From Strigops habroptila (Eukaryota > Chordata > Aves > Psittaciformes > Psittacidae), in assembly GCF_004027225.2 (NCBI RefSeq), contig NC_046358.1, positions 8,277,284 to 8,341,283 on the forward strand: DNA of 64,000 nt, read 5' to 3'. A program made the translations under genes and the position numbers. The notes beneath the pieces were generated by a model, which made no database searches, had not been told where the DNA came from, and saw only the letters and a program-made list of their open reading frames with translations. Below are positions 25,401 to 35,000 of the stretch, in pieces (position 1 is the first letter of the stretch; every line of letters begins with the position of its first letter).

Positions 25401-25803
25401 TGGCTTTCCCCATGAACTCATTGACATTAGTGACACCTCCTCATTTTCCTTCAGTGGGCTATTTTGCCTAGCCCAGTTGGATGGAAGTGAAGGACAACAG
25501 CAATGTATAAAAAGATATCTTTTTTTTTTTAATTGAGAATTTTCAAAATAGTTAAATTCCTGCAACACTAAAATCCTTTCATTCCTCAAGGCCAAAACAC
25601 AAAGTAGGCACAAAACCCAGGCAGGAGCCCCGCTTTGCTCTCAGCTTTGGTGTGAGGAAGAAATCTCGGAGCTGAAAGTACAGGAGGTAGAACACCACAT
25701 CCCACAGCAGGTCCCCTCTGCCATCAAGGGGCTGCCCGCACAACTTGTCACAGAGCCTCCTTTTTCCTTTCCTTACCTGGCTTTTACTGAAGAACAACCC
25801 CAT
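1198..25803 (-). CDS. PLA2G4E: Gene A: PLA2G4E-like cytosolic phospholipase A2 (20 coding exons, 815 aa)
   Basis: Spliced minus-strand gene. Coding exons in transcription order: 25777-25803, 24167-24239, 16194-16330, 15750-15881, 14370-14410, 13398-13440, 12749-12812, 11254-11414, 10953-11045, 10254-10291, 9441-9576, 8844-8980, 8136-8358, 6853-6967, 6093-6230, 5314-5421, 4538-4729, 3902-4068, 2312-2495, 1198-1436. They sum to 2448 nt with phase kept at every junction and no internal stop. Residues about 10-137 form a C2 domain and about 270-815 the group IV lipase domain. Predicted catalytic dyad: Ser357 (GSSGTTW) and Asp641 (VDAAFF); Arg329 matches the essential Arg200 of cPLA2-alpha. Known of the family: cPLA2-epsilon is a calcium-stimulated N-acyltransferase making N-acyl-phosphatidylethanolamines at endosomal or plasma membranes. 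Oddities: the loop is AGCGIR rather than GGGxR, and the start is MGLFFSK. Similarity to human PLA2G4E (e.g. SPC-LLTV, TNGVLVSR) exceeds that to B, D or F, but one-to-one orthology is unresolved because gene B is also epsilon-like. Confidence 0.92.
2312..2495 (-). CDS. PLA2G4E: Gene A exon 19
   Basis: Bounded by ccatgaccag and gtaagt; enters in phase 0 and leaves with one base. Contains [15 protein letters not shown] and [11 protein letters not shown], matching the conserved PLVNxxF segment of cPLA2 epsilon. Three codons shorter in effect than its gene B partner (184 against 187 nt). Confidence 0.93.
3902..4068 (-). CDS. PLA2G4E: Gene A exon 18 (catalytic Asp)
   Basis: Bounded by tactctttag and gtgaga. 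Carries [19 protein letters not shown], in which the Asp (residue 641) is the second member of the Ser-Asp dyad. D-A-A is also what human cPLA2-beta has, so the second Ala is not a defect. Ends [11 protein letters not shown]. Confidence 0.94.
4538..4729 (-). CDS. PLA2G4E: Gene A exon 17
   Basis: Bounded by cgtatctccag and the donor AAAG/gtgtgg; 192 nt, phase 1 in and 1 out, same length as the gene B partner. Encodes [20 protein letters not shown] and [10 protein letters not shown], the segment between the lipase core and the Asp exon. Confidence 0.93.
4935..5062 (+). mobile_element. CR1 LINE 3' fragment
   Basis: Sense-strand CR1 tail in an intron of gene A: 'ggggctttgagcaacctg' followed by 'ctagtggaaggtgtccctg' and ending in repeats of ATTCTATG. 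This is the hallmark 3' end of the chicken repeat 1 family. 5'-truncated, as usual. Confidence 0.9.
5314..5421 (-). CDS. PLA2G4E: Gene A exon 16
   Basis: Bounded by cacttcctag and gtaaac; 108 nt, same length and phase as gene B. Encodes [14 protein letters not shown] and [13 protein letters not shown], matching the MWSSIFSLNLLDAW segment of human PLA2G4E. Confidence 0.94.
   Translation of the reverse strand, partial: ECGVVFSPKTSWMPGMQLTIQRTSGTDGPMTKWLK
6093..6230 (-). CDS. PLA2G4E: Gene A exon 15
   Basis: Bounded by tgtgttggcag and gtgact; 138 nt. Encodes [28 protein letters not shown] and PESRICFMQ, among the most conserved segments of cPLA2 beta, delta, epsilon and zeta. Confidence 0.95.
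6853..6967 (-). CDS. PLA2G4E: Gene A exon 14
   Basis: Bounded by aaatgcag and gtaatg; 115 nt. Encodes RLSDQRWAV and [14 protein letters not shown], the [16 protein letters not shown] signature of the group IV lipase domain. Confidence 0.95.
8136..8358 (-). CDS. PLA2G4E: Gene A exon 13
   Basis: Bounded by ctgcttgcag and gtaatg; 223 nt, identical in length to gene B. Encodes [12 protein letters not shown] directly after the nucleophile elbow, then [14 protein letters not shown]. Confidence 0.95.
8844..8980 (-). CDS. PLA2G4E: Gene A exon 12 (oxyanion loop and nucleophile Ser)
   Basis: Bounded by ttcctgtgtag and gtgagg; 137 nt. Encodes [20 protein letters not shown] and [10 protein letters not shown]. 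Ser357 lies in a GxSG elbow. In the glycine-rich loop the three glycines of the family read G-C-G here, with Cys326 at the position of Gly197 of cPLA2-alpha. Arg329 is kept. Confidence 0.95.
9441..9576 (-). CDS. PLA2G4E: Gene A exon 11 (start of lipase domain)
   Basis: Bounded by tctgttttacag and the donor GAG/gtaact; 136 nt. Encodes [30 protein letters not shown] and EHE, the helical entry to the lipase domain. Confidence 0.94.
10254..10291 (-). CDS. PLA2G4E: Gene A exon 10 (38-nt microexon)
   Basis: Bounded by gattttcag and gtaagt. Reads [13 protein letters not shown] across the junction into [10 protein letters not shown]. The KAxEWP pattern just before LDxRLGF is known from related cPLA2s. 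Its length fits the phase of both neighbours. Confidence 0.85.
10953..11045 (-). CDS. PLA2G4E: Gene A exon 9 (linker)
   Basis: Acceptor has a long pyrimidine tract (tttttttgcccttttttccag); donor gtgaga. Encodes [12 protein letters not shown] then [14 protein letters not shown], the strand that precedes the lipase domain. Gene B keeps [14 protein letters not shown] at the same place. Confidence 0.88.
11254..11414 (-). CDS. PLA2G4E: Gene A exon 8 (linker, basic patch)
   Basis: Bounded by tttgcttcag and gtatgt; 161 nt. Encodes [11 protein letters not shown] and [13 protein letters not shown], followed by a basic run RRRRLSR at the exon end. Longer than the gene B partner (143 nt) mainly because of that run. 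Confidence 0.9.
12749..12812 (-). CDS. PLA2G4E: Gene A exon 7
   Basis: Bounded by cttttacag and gtgagc; 64 nt. Encodes [20 protein letters not shown]; human epsilon has SRQVSCLEV at this position. Confidence 0.92.
13398..13440 (-). CDS. PLA2G4E: Gene A exon 6 (43-nt exon)
   Basis: Bounded by gtcttttag and gtaatt. Encodes [14 protein letters not shown], matching PSPPETLVTNGVLV of human PLA2G4E. Confidence 0.93.
14370..14410 (-). CDS. PLA2G4E: Gene A exon 5 (41-nt exon)
   Basis: Bounded by ttattttgcag and gtgtgt. Encodes [13 protein letters not shown], the last strand of the C2 domain. Confidence 0.92.
15081..15206 (+). mobile_element. CR1 LINE 3' fragment
   Basis: Sense CR1 tail in intron 4 of gene A: 'ccttgagcaacctgatctag', 'tggaaggtgaccctgcccat' and a terminal ATTCTATGACTCTATG. 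Same family as the copy near 5000, with different mutations, so a separate insertion. Confidence 0.88.
15750..15881 (-). CDS. PLA2G4E: Gene A exon 4 (C2 domain)
   Basis: Bounded by tgatcccag and gtatgg; 132 nt in phase 0. Encodes [20 protein letters not shown]. The Asp-Glu-Asp corresponds to the second calcium-binding loop of the C2 domain. Confidence 0.94.
16194..16330 (-). CDS. PLA2G4E: Gene A exon 3 (C2 domain)
   Basis: Bounded by ctgtcttcaacag and gtagga; 137 nt. Encodes [15 protein letters not shown] and [13 protein letters not shown]. Asp and Asn of these motifs are calcium-loop ligands in C2 domains. Confidence 0.94.
16331..24166 (-). other. Gene A intron 2 (7.8 kb)
   Basis: Separates the first C2 exon from the rest. 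Holds a 12-base G run near 16943, an A-rich tract near 20512 and a 606-nt plus-strand frame at 18574-19179 without recognisable domain. I see no exon of another gene in it. Confidence 0.7.
24167..24239 (-). CDS. PLA2G4E: Gene A exon 2 (first C2 strand)
   Basis: Bounded by tgttcaacag and gtgagt; 73 nt, same length as the gene B partner. Encodes [20 protein letters not shown]; human PLA2G4E has SPCHLLTVRVIRMKN. Confidence 0.93.
25777..25803 (-). CDS. PLA2G4E: Gene A exon 1 (start codon)
   Basis: Encodes MGLFFSKSQ and ends at CAG/gtaagg in phase 0, as exon 2 requires. The start sits in a strong Kozak context (gaccaccATGG). Gly2, Ser6 and Lys7 fit an N-myristoylation signal. No ATG was found in the preceding roughly 100 nt. 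Without transcript data a different first exon cannot be excluded. Confidence 0.75.
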
Positions 25804-25925
25804 GGTGGTCTTTTCCACGTCTGAACCAGGTGTGAAACGTGCAGCGGATGGGTATAGAGGAGTCTCAGCCAGGCAGCTTCTTGTGCTTTAAGCTGCCAGG
25901 AGCAGCAGGCAGATGTGTTAGTGCT

Positions 25926-25932
25926 TGACTCA
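25926..25932 (-). promoter_or_regulatory. Consensus AP-1 site upstream of gene A
   Basis: TGAGTCA read on the minus strand (TGACTCA on plus), 123 bp upstream of the gene A start codon, next to a GC-rich stretch. Gene B has the same heptamer near its start. No convincing TATA box here; only weak TTAAAG (about 25888) and TATACC (25851-25856). Confidence 0.4.
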
Positions 25933-28301
25933 GCGCCGCCTCACCCCAACACCACTGCTTGAGCAATTCCAACTCCTCCTCCCCCTGCCCAGGAGGTGAG
26001 TGTTTGCTGAGCACCTGCACTCAGGCACAGACACCCAGGCTCCAGCGCTGCAGAAACATGGTCTTTGCAGCTGCAGTGAGAAGGACATCAAGACATGAAA
26101 GGGATTTCCCTTCACAGTTAAGGGCACTGTGCAAACATTTTATACTTTTAAGCATCCCAAACACTTTCTGGGGAGGCCACAGTGCCTTTGCACACTGGAG
26201 GGTTGTCAAACTCCAGCTCCCTGTGTGAAGGTGGCTGATGATACCAGCAAGGGTCCATCTGGCTCCAACAAGGACTTCTTTGGCCAAGGACATCCAAACA
26301 AACTGATGTGCATACAGAAGACTTTCTGTAGCCTATTATTGCCTATAGGAAATAGGTGGATCTTTATTTAAAGACACATCTGAAAGACTGTTTTTTAATC
26401 CCCATCTCACCTTCCATTTCGCTCGATCCAGGCAGTAAGCTTTCAGCCAAGCAGCTATTGCAGTGACATATAATGCATGAAACAATACCTAAATCTCCTG
26501 TTGAAACTATGAGTTTCCCTTGTAAAGGCAAAGGTTTAAAGGCTCACTCGTTTCTTAAAAAGATTTGTCACTTTGTGCATCTGAATTCAGGTGCTCCAGC
26601 GAATGATCTCCAAGAAGATACATTTGAGAGTGTGAAATTAATGTTGAAATTCATGTTAATTATTCTTTATGTTCTCACGTGTTCTTCATGTCCTCACATT
26701 TATAAGGCTTCACTGTGCAGGGCACTTCACATCATGTGAGGTGGTCCCTATTTCAGTGAGGGAGTACATGAAGTGAGTACACAAGAAGGAAAAAATAGGA
26801 GGGTTTTTTTTTGTTTAAAAAAACATAATTCTTGCTATTATGAAATTTAGCAGAGAAATAAAATTCAAATTAATCTCATTTCACTTTGCAATGAATTGAG
26901 ACCTGATTGATAGAAGTTCCGCAGACATGTTACAATTTGAATTGCATAAAACTTTTGGCATTTTAAGACACTCTAACTTTAGAACTAGATGCAACAAATG
27001 TCACCCAGACAGACTTTAAACATATTAAGGATGGATGACAAAAAGCAGTATTCAAAGGTAACTCCAAAGAAAAATATTGCTAGACAGATTGCAAACAGCT
27101 CAGTTGTAAACATATTGCATGGTTTTATCAATGATCTTGAAAGTTAAAAAAAAACAAACAAAAAACCAAATAAAATCATTATTGGTGCCCTGCTTCAAAA
27201 AAAAGGAAATTAAAATATTGAGGATGTTATAGAAAAGAGCTGCAAAACAATCTTGGGAGTAGGAGGAACTCCCTCAGAGAGGGAAAGGCAGGTTTCGCAT
27301 CAGCCAGCAAGACACAATGCAGAGATACCCCAAGGCTGACTTGGGATGCAGCACACCTATGTCAGTACAGTAATTAGTCATGGGTAGAAGATGGGCTAAT
27401 TAGCCCTGATGAAAACCAGGGTTAATCAGGCTTAGTCTGTGTCATGTACCTACCTGGCTTTTTTCTGTCCAGTTGTTGAGTAAGTTTCCCCTGCAAAACA
27501 GACCAGAACTTCTTCCATCCCACCCTGTTCCATTTGCAGCAAAAAAGTCTTAGAAACCATGGGAGTAAAACCAGACATATTTCTGGAAAAGACCCACAGG
27601 GATGCCATGAGCTGATATCCTGAACCACAGTTACAGCTGCCTCACATATGGAGGGCTAACAATCTAGCTTTAAACATGCAATACTGTGCCTGAACAAAGG
27701 GTTACAGGTGCCCTTTCAAGTGTCTGAGGTACATGAATAAAATGAGCATGCTCACAGGTGAAAAACATGACCCACTCCTCCTCTTCCACCACCCAAATTG
27801 CTCTAAGATGTACCACCAGCGTTTTTTTCCATAGGAGAGAATCTTTTTCTCCCGTCCATTTCCTAGAACTTCATTCCATAGAAACAAATTAGTCACTTCT
27901 GAGCATAATCAAATTGCCCCTGATCTTAGCACGAATTCTGCCCTGGTGACTCAGTCTGAAGTTCATTGCAACAGTAGGAGCTTTTTATCACCAAAAGGAA
28001 AATAATCCCAAGCATTTTCTGAGCTGCTGTGACCAGTCTCCTCATATATGATAAACTACTTCTGATCTTATGAAACATGCCATTATGAAAATGGGAGAAA
28101 TTGCAAGGCCATCTTCCAGGAACAGCCAAGGCAGGGGAAGATGAGTGGGACAGGACAGTCAGCAGCAACTCCAAGAGGAAGTGAAACAAAAGTTGGGCAA
28201 CATGGCAACTACTTAGGCTGAGTATAGGTGGCTCTGTGAATAGCAGCTCAGAGGATTCGTTTGACCACCTGGAACAAAGATAACTAAATTCAGAGGTACT
28301 T

Positions 28302-28307
28302 TTTATT
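28302..28307 (-). terminator. Candidate distal polyadenylation signal of gene B (AATAAA)
   Basis: AATAAA on the minus strand about 580 nt past the stop codon. Alternative to the closer hexamer at 28576. Confidence 0.3.
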
Positions 28308-28575
28308 GATGGTGAAAACTGTATACATTTTTACAACACTGATAGTAACTTAAGAAACGTATTTTCAAAGATTTGTGATGAAAGCCAGTTAAATAAAAAC
28401 CTCAAAAGTGGACAGACACTGAAATCAGCAATGACAACCTTCAATAATTAGGATAAGCAAGACCAACACAATGGATTAGGTGTTTACCAGAGAAATTCCA
28501 GTTCAATGGATTGCTGTTCTGCCAGACAGAAATATTTAAATGCAAATCAAAGCAGTATTCATATGTTCTACGTAT

Positions 28576-28581
28576 TTTATT
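28576..28581 (-). terminator. Candidate proximal polyadenylation signal of gene B (AATAAA)
   Basis: AATAAA on the minus strand about 305 nt past the stop codon, giving a 3' UTR of ordinary length. Confidence 0.4.
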
Positions 28582-28886
28582 ATTATCTTACACAATGCTG
28601 TATTAATTTATAAGAAATATATATGTATCAATCGGTAAAGTAGCAAGGTAACAAAACAAAACACAGATTTGCTGCTTTGAAGTTTGTTCCAGGTTAAAGC
28701 ACTGGTAAATTCCAATCTGCTCGTCTGAACAGTCATGTAAATAGGATGAATTGGAGACTAGCACATCCTCAGGATGATGTGATTTCTACTGCAGGTATCA
28801 CTGGCAAGCATCAAACATTTTGATGTCACCAGATAATAGACATCCCAAGAAATACCATGTGGAGATTTGAAGCTAGTGGGCAGTGA

Positions 28887-29095
28887 CTAATAATTCCGCT
28901 GTTTCCTCCGTGCCACTGCCAAGCGCAAGGCTTGAATAATCAACTTCTCATTGTTCAGGACATTGTAATCAGTCAGTTTCACCAGTTTGTCAAAATTCTC
29001 TTCACTGAAACACACCTCCCTTGTAGTAAATGGGGAAAGGATGGTGGAAACATCAACTTTGCCTTCAGCCATCTCTTCAGGACTCCTTTCCACAC
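28887..29095 (-). CDS. PLA2G4E: Gene B exon 21 (terminal, stop codon)
   Basis: Acceptor gtttgtccctcag. Encodes [33 protein letters not shown] and the basic end ARRKQRNY before [16 protein letters not shown] is the matching text in human PLA2G4E. Confidence 0.95.
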
Positions 29096-32000
29096 CTGAG
29101 GGACAAACCACACAAGATGCACCAATAAGGTTTTGTTGCAGTATATGGTTCATAATAGTCGTTTAAGTAATTATAGGTAGAAAAGGGAGATTTTCAGAGA
29201 ATGATACAGTTTGCCAGAAGGATGTCTGTACCACCATATTCTCCAGCCTCTGGATCAAGCCTCTGTCCAAAAATGATGTAAACCCAAACATCTGAGAATG
29301 AGAACAACATTTATTGTCAGCAGCAATGCTTGTAGACCACTCCTTGGACAACACAAAATCTTGGTTACCCGAAATAGAAAAGTGCAAGCAGAAGAAAAAA
29401 AAGATAGTCTTGTACTGAATGAAATAACAGCCATCTCATTGAAAGTTCAGGAGAAATTATGGCACTCAGAGGACGTAGTTCATATTAAAACCAAAGATCT
29501 CTGTTCACTCAGTCCCAAGTTTGGGAGATTACTTTTAAATATGTGAACAAAGCCCAGATGAATGCTATCACCAAAATCTCCAGGTTTTGCCTCCATCTTT
29601 GTTTGCAAGCATCAGTGCATAACAAGTCCGTGTCTGTAGAGTAAAAGAGCTTGTGTTGAGGACCTACTACCCATGCTGCTTTTATTTTGGGAGTTATACC
29701 TTCATACTATTGCTAGTAAGTCCTATTCTTTTTCAGTGATGAGATTCATAATATCAGCGTTGAAAAGAAGGTCAGAGATGACAGTGAGATGTTAGATATA
29801 AAACGGAGAGGACACACTAGGCAAATGACTTTTTATTAAATTATTAGCCACAGGTGACTCACCAGGAGCTTTATATTTCTTGAAGGTGTCATTCACTAGG
29901 GGGAAAAAAAGCACTGTTGGAGCTCGTGGACTGTCAGCGTCTTCAAACACATAGCACTCCTTCAAGTTTTCCCTGTCTTCCTCACTTATCTCAATTTTGG
30001 GAAATGGAATTCCTTGCCCTGAGATGTACTTTGCAATCTGATCCAGAGGCTGGATGAATGAATAAAATAAATAAATTTAACACAAAGAATCAAAACTCAA
30101 AAAGTATCAAGAGACCTGGATTTTTTAAACTCCAGCAGCTAACATGAAAATTCTAAGGCTTAAATCTTCCTCTGGGAAGTTGTCAATTTTCAGATGGAAA
30201 CAGCCATAGTCACACCAGACATTGCAGTTTATCTGGTTTTCTGCATTGATTTAGGCAGAACATGAAAACAGTCGCTTTTTTTGATCTTTTGAGATGAAGC
30301 CAAAAGCCACAGGACTGATTTTATTATTCTAATGCAACAGGTTCAGAGGGAGAAGCCAAAGAAACTGCAAGAATTGAGAAGAAACACATCAGTTCAGACT
30401 ATTCTGCATCATTGACTTGACTTCTTATTTACCACTTTCCCAGTCTTTCTGTCCTCTGCAGTTTGTGAGGTTTGATAATGACTCCCTATTAGCAAATACA
30501 TTTATCAACATACCTTACAACATCATGAAAGAAAAACACCTTTCACATCTATATTTACTTTAACTCTATGTTTATTTTTATGTTATTCTCATTATATATG
30601 CAACACTAATTACATTATTTTTCATTATTAATCAAGTTCAACATCAGCCAGTACATTTCCCTAAAACTGAGGAGATAAACAGGCCCAGACACACATAGGT
30701 TTTCCCATTTAATGTGTTAAAATATTGCGAGGACTTTCTATTGCCTCTGTAACTTGTTCAAGGATAACCAAAATCAATGTCAGAGCTCAGCTAGCTCTTT
30801 AAAAACTCTTGGATCCACTGCAGTGAAGACCTTGATGATTTTAAAATGCCTGTATCCAACACTGTCTTTTAATATCCTCCTTAGTTACTGAGAAATACAT
30901 CACCTCATAATCTAAATAATAAAGCAGATAATAATCATCTAATTCCCAGTCCGGTAAGGAAAGCTAGTTGGTTTAGCTGACAAGTGCTAGCGACCAAAAG
31001 ACTATGAAGGAAAATTAGCCCAGATGACATGGCTTATCTTACCAGGGTCTGGGATCCTCCACTGTAATTTAAATGCAGGAGGACATCCACCTCCCTCTTC
31101 GATCTCAAAAGTGGCGGGTAGCTTGTGTTGATGAAAAATCCAGTATCAACCAGAGAGAGCTCATCATCTGCTGTTTCCATCAGTTTATTTGGGAAGGAGT
31201 CTATCACGGTGTCTGCAACACAAACATTTGTCATTACAACAAATAAAAACCCATGATTGACTGCTCTGCAGAAAGTTACTGAGGGAAGAACGGAGAATTT
31301 CTTCCCCCCAGTTTCCCTGCCTTCCTTTTACTCACTAGCAGCACTGATTTACAATGACACACTACAGGTTTTTCCTTCATTCCTTCCTGGACACTTCAAG
31401 CAGCTTTGGCTGAGCTCACCTTGTACTCTGAAACACAATGCCCAGACAACCAAAATCAATTTCACTCCTCAACCCCACCCCCAAAAATGAAATGCTGTTC
31501 AAATCTGGCTTCCATGTCTTCCATATGTGGAAGGGAGAAGTAGGATTTCAGAAGTCAGTCTTGTCTCTTCCTCTCGTTGCCAATCCTAAAGGAATTCCCA
31601 AATCTAAACCTCTTCAAAATGTTACTGAAAAACAGGCTGTGTTACTGTGCCTTTCCAGGTAGAAAATCCTTCACTCTCCAGGTACTTGCTGTGCATCTGG
31701 AAGCCTCTGATAAAATTGGGGTACTGTGCAATGGTTGGGCGTCCTGTTAAGACATCTCGCAAAGCAGAGGAGAGGGTGCTTGAGGGGGCGAATAGACATG
31801 TGTCTACCTCATAGGGATTCATGGACAGAAAGGGTTCCTCCTCTGAAAGAAGGAAAGAAGTAGTTCTGAGTTAGGACAGTTTTCAGAAATGACCAGTACT
31901 TTTAAAAATGGAGTAACTAATAACCACAGATGTCACCATCCCCCACCTCAAAGGTAAATCAAACATGGTTATAAGCCCTTAAGGTCTGCGCTACCAAATA

Positions 32001-35000
32001 AAACTCAGCATTATACAGTGAATTAAATGACAGCTACCTTCAGGAAACAAGCTGACAGGCAGTAAACACCACCTCCCACTCTAGGCTTCCTCAAAGGATG
32101 CCCACCTCTATTGCAGCGTGTGGTGGAGGGGAGAGCCAAGTCCCAAAACCTACAGGATAACACTGGCTGTTGAACAGGACACCTTCAGAATGCATGCGAG
32201 TATCACCCCGCTGCAAATATTTAGCTAATTTAGGAGGCCAGTCACTCCAGGCTCCCTGTGCAATTAATAGCAAGAGTGAGCTTTCTCCACAGGCAGTTCA
32301 GGGGAGAAAACAGCCCTCTTAAAGAGCAGTTTTCTTTACTGCCAGTGTTAGTGGTCAAGGAGGACCAAGAAGGACCTTGACTTAACAATCTTCAGATGTG
32401 TTCTTAATACAACATGATTTTTACGTGTCTGCTGGAGGCTCTTTTTGTGCCTGTATGTCCTTCAGAAAAAGGCACAGCTTTGCCAAAATAACACGGTTTA
32501 GTTCTTCTAAATCAGGCAGAAAAATTTCGTAGCTGACATCTCTGCTTTGCTTTCCTCATCTCTTTCTCTGACTTCGACAGCATATCTTCAGGCATTAGAC
32601 CTCTGCACAGAAGGTGCAATACATATAATATGCAATATATACTGGTGGTTAAAAAAAAAACCAAAAAACATTCCAAAGTCTCACCAATATCTTTTACTCT
32701 GTCTCTGGTCCATCTAGACCAGAAGTCCTCTGAGTCAGTAGCCAAATTCCAGACATACATCACATCTATGGAAAATATACTACTCCACATGCCTGTAATA
32801 TGAAGAGAGAATAGAAACTTATTAGTGGAGTAGTCTTGGATGAATTTTAATTGATACATATCTTGAGTCCTTCCCCTTGGATACTTCCTTTTTGTCTGTC
32901 TGGATATCTTTGTAGGCATACTGCCTAAATATGTCCTTGCTAATGCACAAACCATGTGCTCACTCACACCAGCTACCACTTGAGTAGGCCACCTCTCCCT
33001 CTAGGCAATAGTCACCTTGCATATAGCAGATGCGAGTCTCTGGGAGCCTCTTCACCATCCTTCCCATAAAAAATTCACTTCCAAAGTGTTCTGCGGGAAT
33101 AGATGCTCCATATTTCAAGAGACTGACTTCATAAGGAGTGAACTCCAGCCACTCTGTGGCAACAAACAGCCAGATCATCAAAAGGCAATAATATGTTAAC
33201 TATTGCTAAAGAGAAGAGTACTAGAGAGTAGAAACAAACCATGAGACAGATGTTGGCTAGCTCACGACATGCCATTTACCAGCTATAGCTATATCTATAT
33301 TGCCTGCAGTCCTAATGCCATAAGATCCTTTCACATCAAGGCAGAGTGGTCCCAGGTTGTGATACAGCGATCTTCAGCAGAAAAGCCTGGGTCTGAATGA
33401 ACCCATAGGTATTCCCTGCAGTTAATCTTACGTAAAAGTATGTATTGCTCATGTATAACTTGTTCTCTTTAGGGCACCAGTGACACCAGCATTCACTTGG
33501 TGTGGCTCATATTAAACAAATACTGTGAAAATTAATATTACAGAAAATAGTGACTTTCCTGACACTGGACCCAAAAATTCCAAGTTTTTCCTTGTAATTG
33601 TTCAAAATAAGACCACATGGAACCATCATATGAATTAGCTTCCTTACAATTTTTTTGTGACCAGGATAAATTGTGACTTTGGCATCTTCCATGGTATAAC
33701 TATATTTTCACTTCTGATAATGTAAAGAACTCAAATTCTAAAGACTTAACATGTTTGGATTTTTTATTTTTAAGTGTTAGTCACTATTATCTGACATTTT
33801 AAAAGAGGTTTTTTTGCAGTTAGAATTAAAGGACTATTAAAGCTGATAACACGCATTGTCTTAGTTCAGATTCCTTAAATTATAAAGTTGTTAGGAAATC
33901 TAAATCATAACCATTACCTCTGAATGCCTGAGCACTATAGCTGGACTTGAGGTTGATGGCCACATAGATTGGCAACGGGTTCTGACCATTATCCACTGCC
34001 TGCCGTTGATCTGAGAGTCTATGCTCATCTTTCTGGTTTTGTTAAAAAATGGTTAATGGAATGAGTTGAAAAACAATTTGCACTTGAAATAATATAATGT
34101 GAATTATCAGGTTTATCCAGGTTCTCCTGCCCATTCTCGGCTCACTGGATTGTTCAGAAATATCTGCCATAGGATATTCTAAACTTGGCAAGTATCCCAA
34201 AAGAAGCTATACCCTACACAGATTCTTGGATTTTGAGATATGCAGAGAGGTTGACTGTAAATTGAGCAAAGGCAAAAACATTCCCAGGAAGAAATATGTG
34301 GCTAAGTGGAAGGTAAGAGAATTTCCTTGGCTGAATTTCAGTGAACAGAGTAGATCAACCCTAGCTATTCTATGATTCTATGATTCTACGATCATATTTT
34401 AAGATATTCGCAAGCATATGCAAAAATACATTCTATTGCACATGGCAATTTGAAACTTCCTTAAATAAATATAAACAAGAAGGAAACTACTGGAGTTACA
34501 CTATTTTTAAAGTAAAGTACCAAAATTTCTGTCACACTTCCTTAAAATTTGATAACATATTTAGAGAATGTTTTTTCTGCTATTTGAATCTTCTCCATAT
34601 GCAATCTAGAAGTCACTTTACAAATGCATATCTTTGTTTATGCTAGTGAAGTTATTTGAAATTTTTAACTGTGTCTTCAAGTCAGAATATTTAATGTCCA
34701 AGTGAGTAGTTTATATTTCAAAATATCTTTTTTCTCAGGATTTGACTTTCTTTAAGAAGAAAGAACACCTTTGACTGCAATGTTATGACTATTTCAGTTG
34801 AAGGTCAACCTCACTTTAAATCAAGAGTAGTATTTTAATAATGGTGGAATACAGAATTTAATCAACCACGAAACTAATTATTTGCATTAGCAGTACTGAA
34901 TGGCATCCCAGGATTTATTTTCTTTTCCTTTATAGCTATAGAAGTTCTTCAGGATTCTGGAAAAAAAGAGTAATACCTTATCATGTAGCATGGATTCAAT

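Larger units (their letters stand above)
25804..28886. other. Intergenic region between gene A promoter and gene B 3' end
   Basis: About 3.1 kb. Near gene A it should hold the promoter and 5' UTR; near gene B the 3' UTR. No further coding exon recognised. The frames at 27926-28189 and 25959-26228 show no domain or splice context. Confidence 0.6.

Noticed and set aside
25579-25776. Continuation of the gene A first-exon frame into a 79-codon ORF
   Set aside because: The frame runs through a strong donor (CAG/gtaagg) into intron; its nominal start is a GTG. Splicing at 25777 gives the family-consistent join to exon 2.
27926-28189. Minus-strand frame with a signal-peptide-like start in the intergenic region
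   Set aside because: Hydrophobic start only; no domain, no exon structure, no conserved neighbour.
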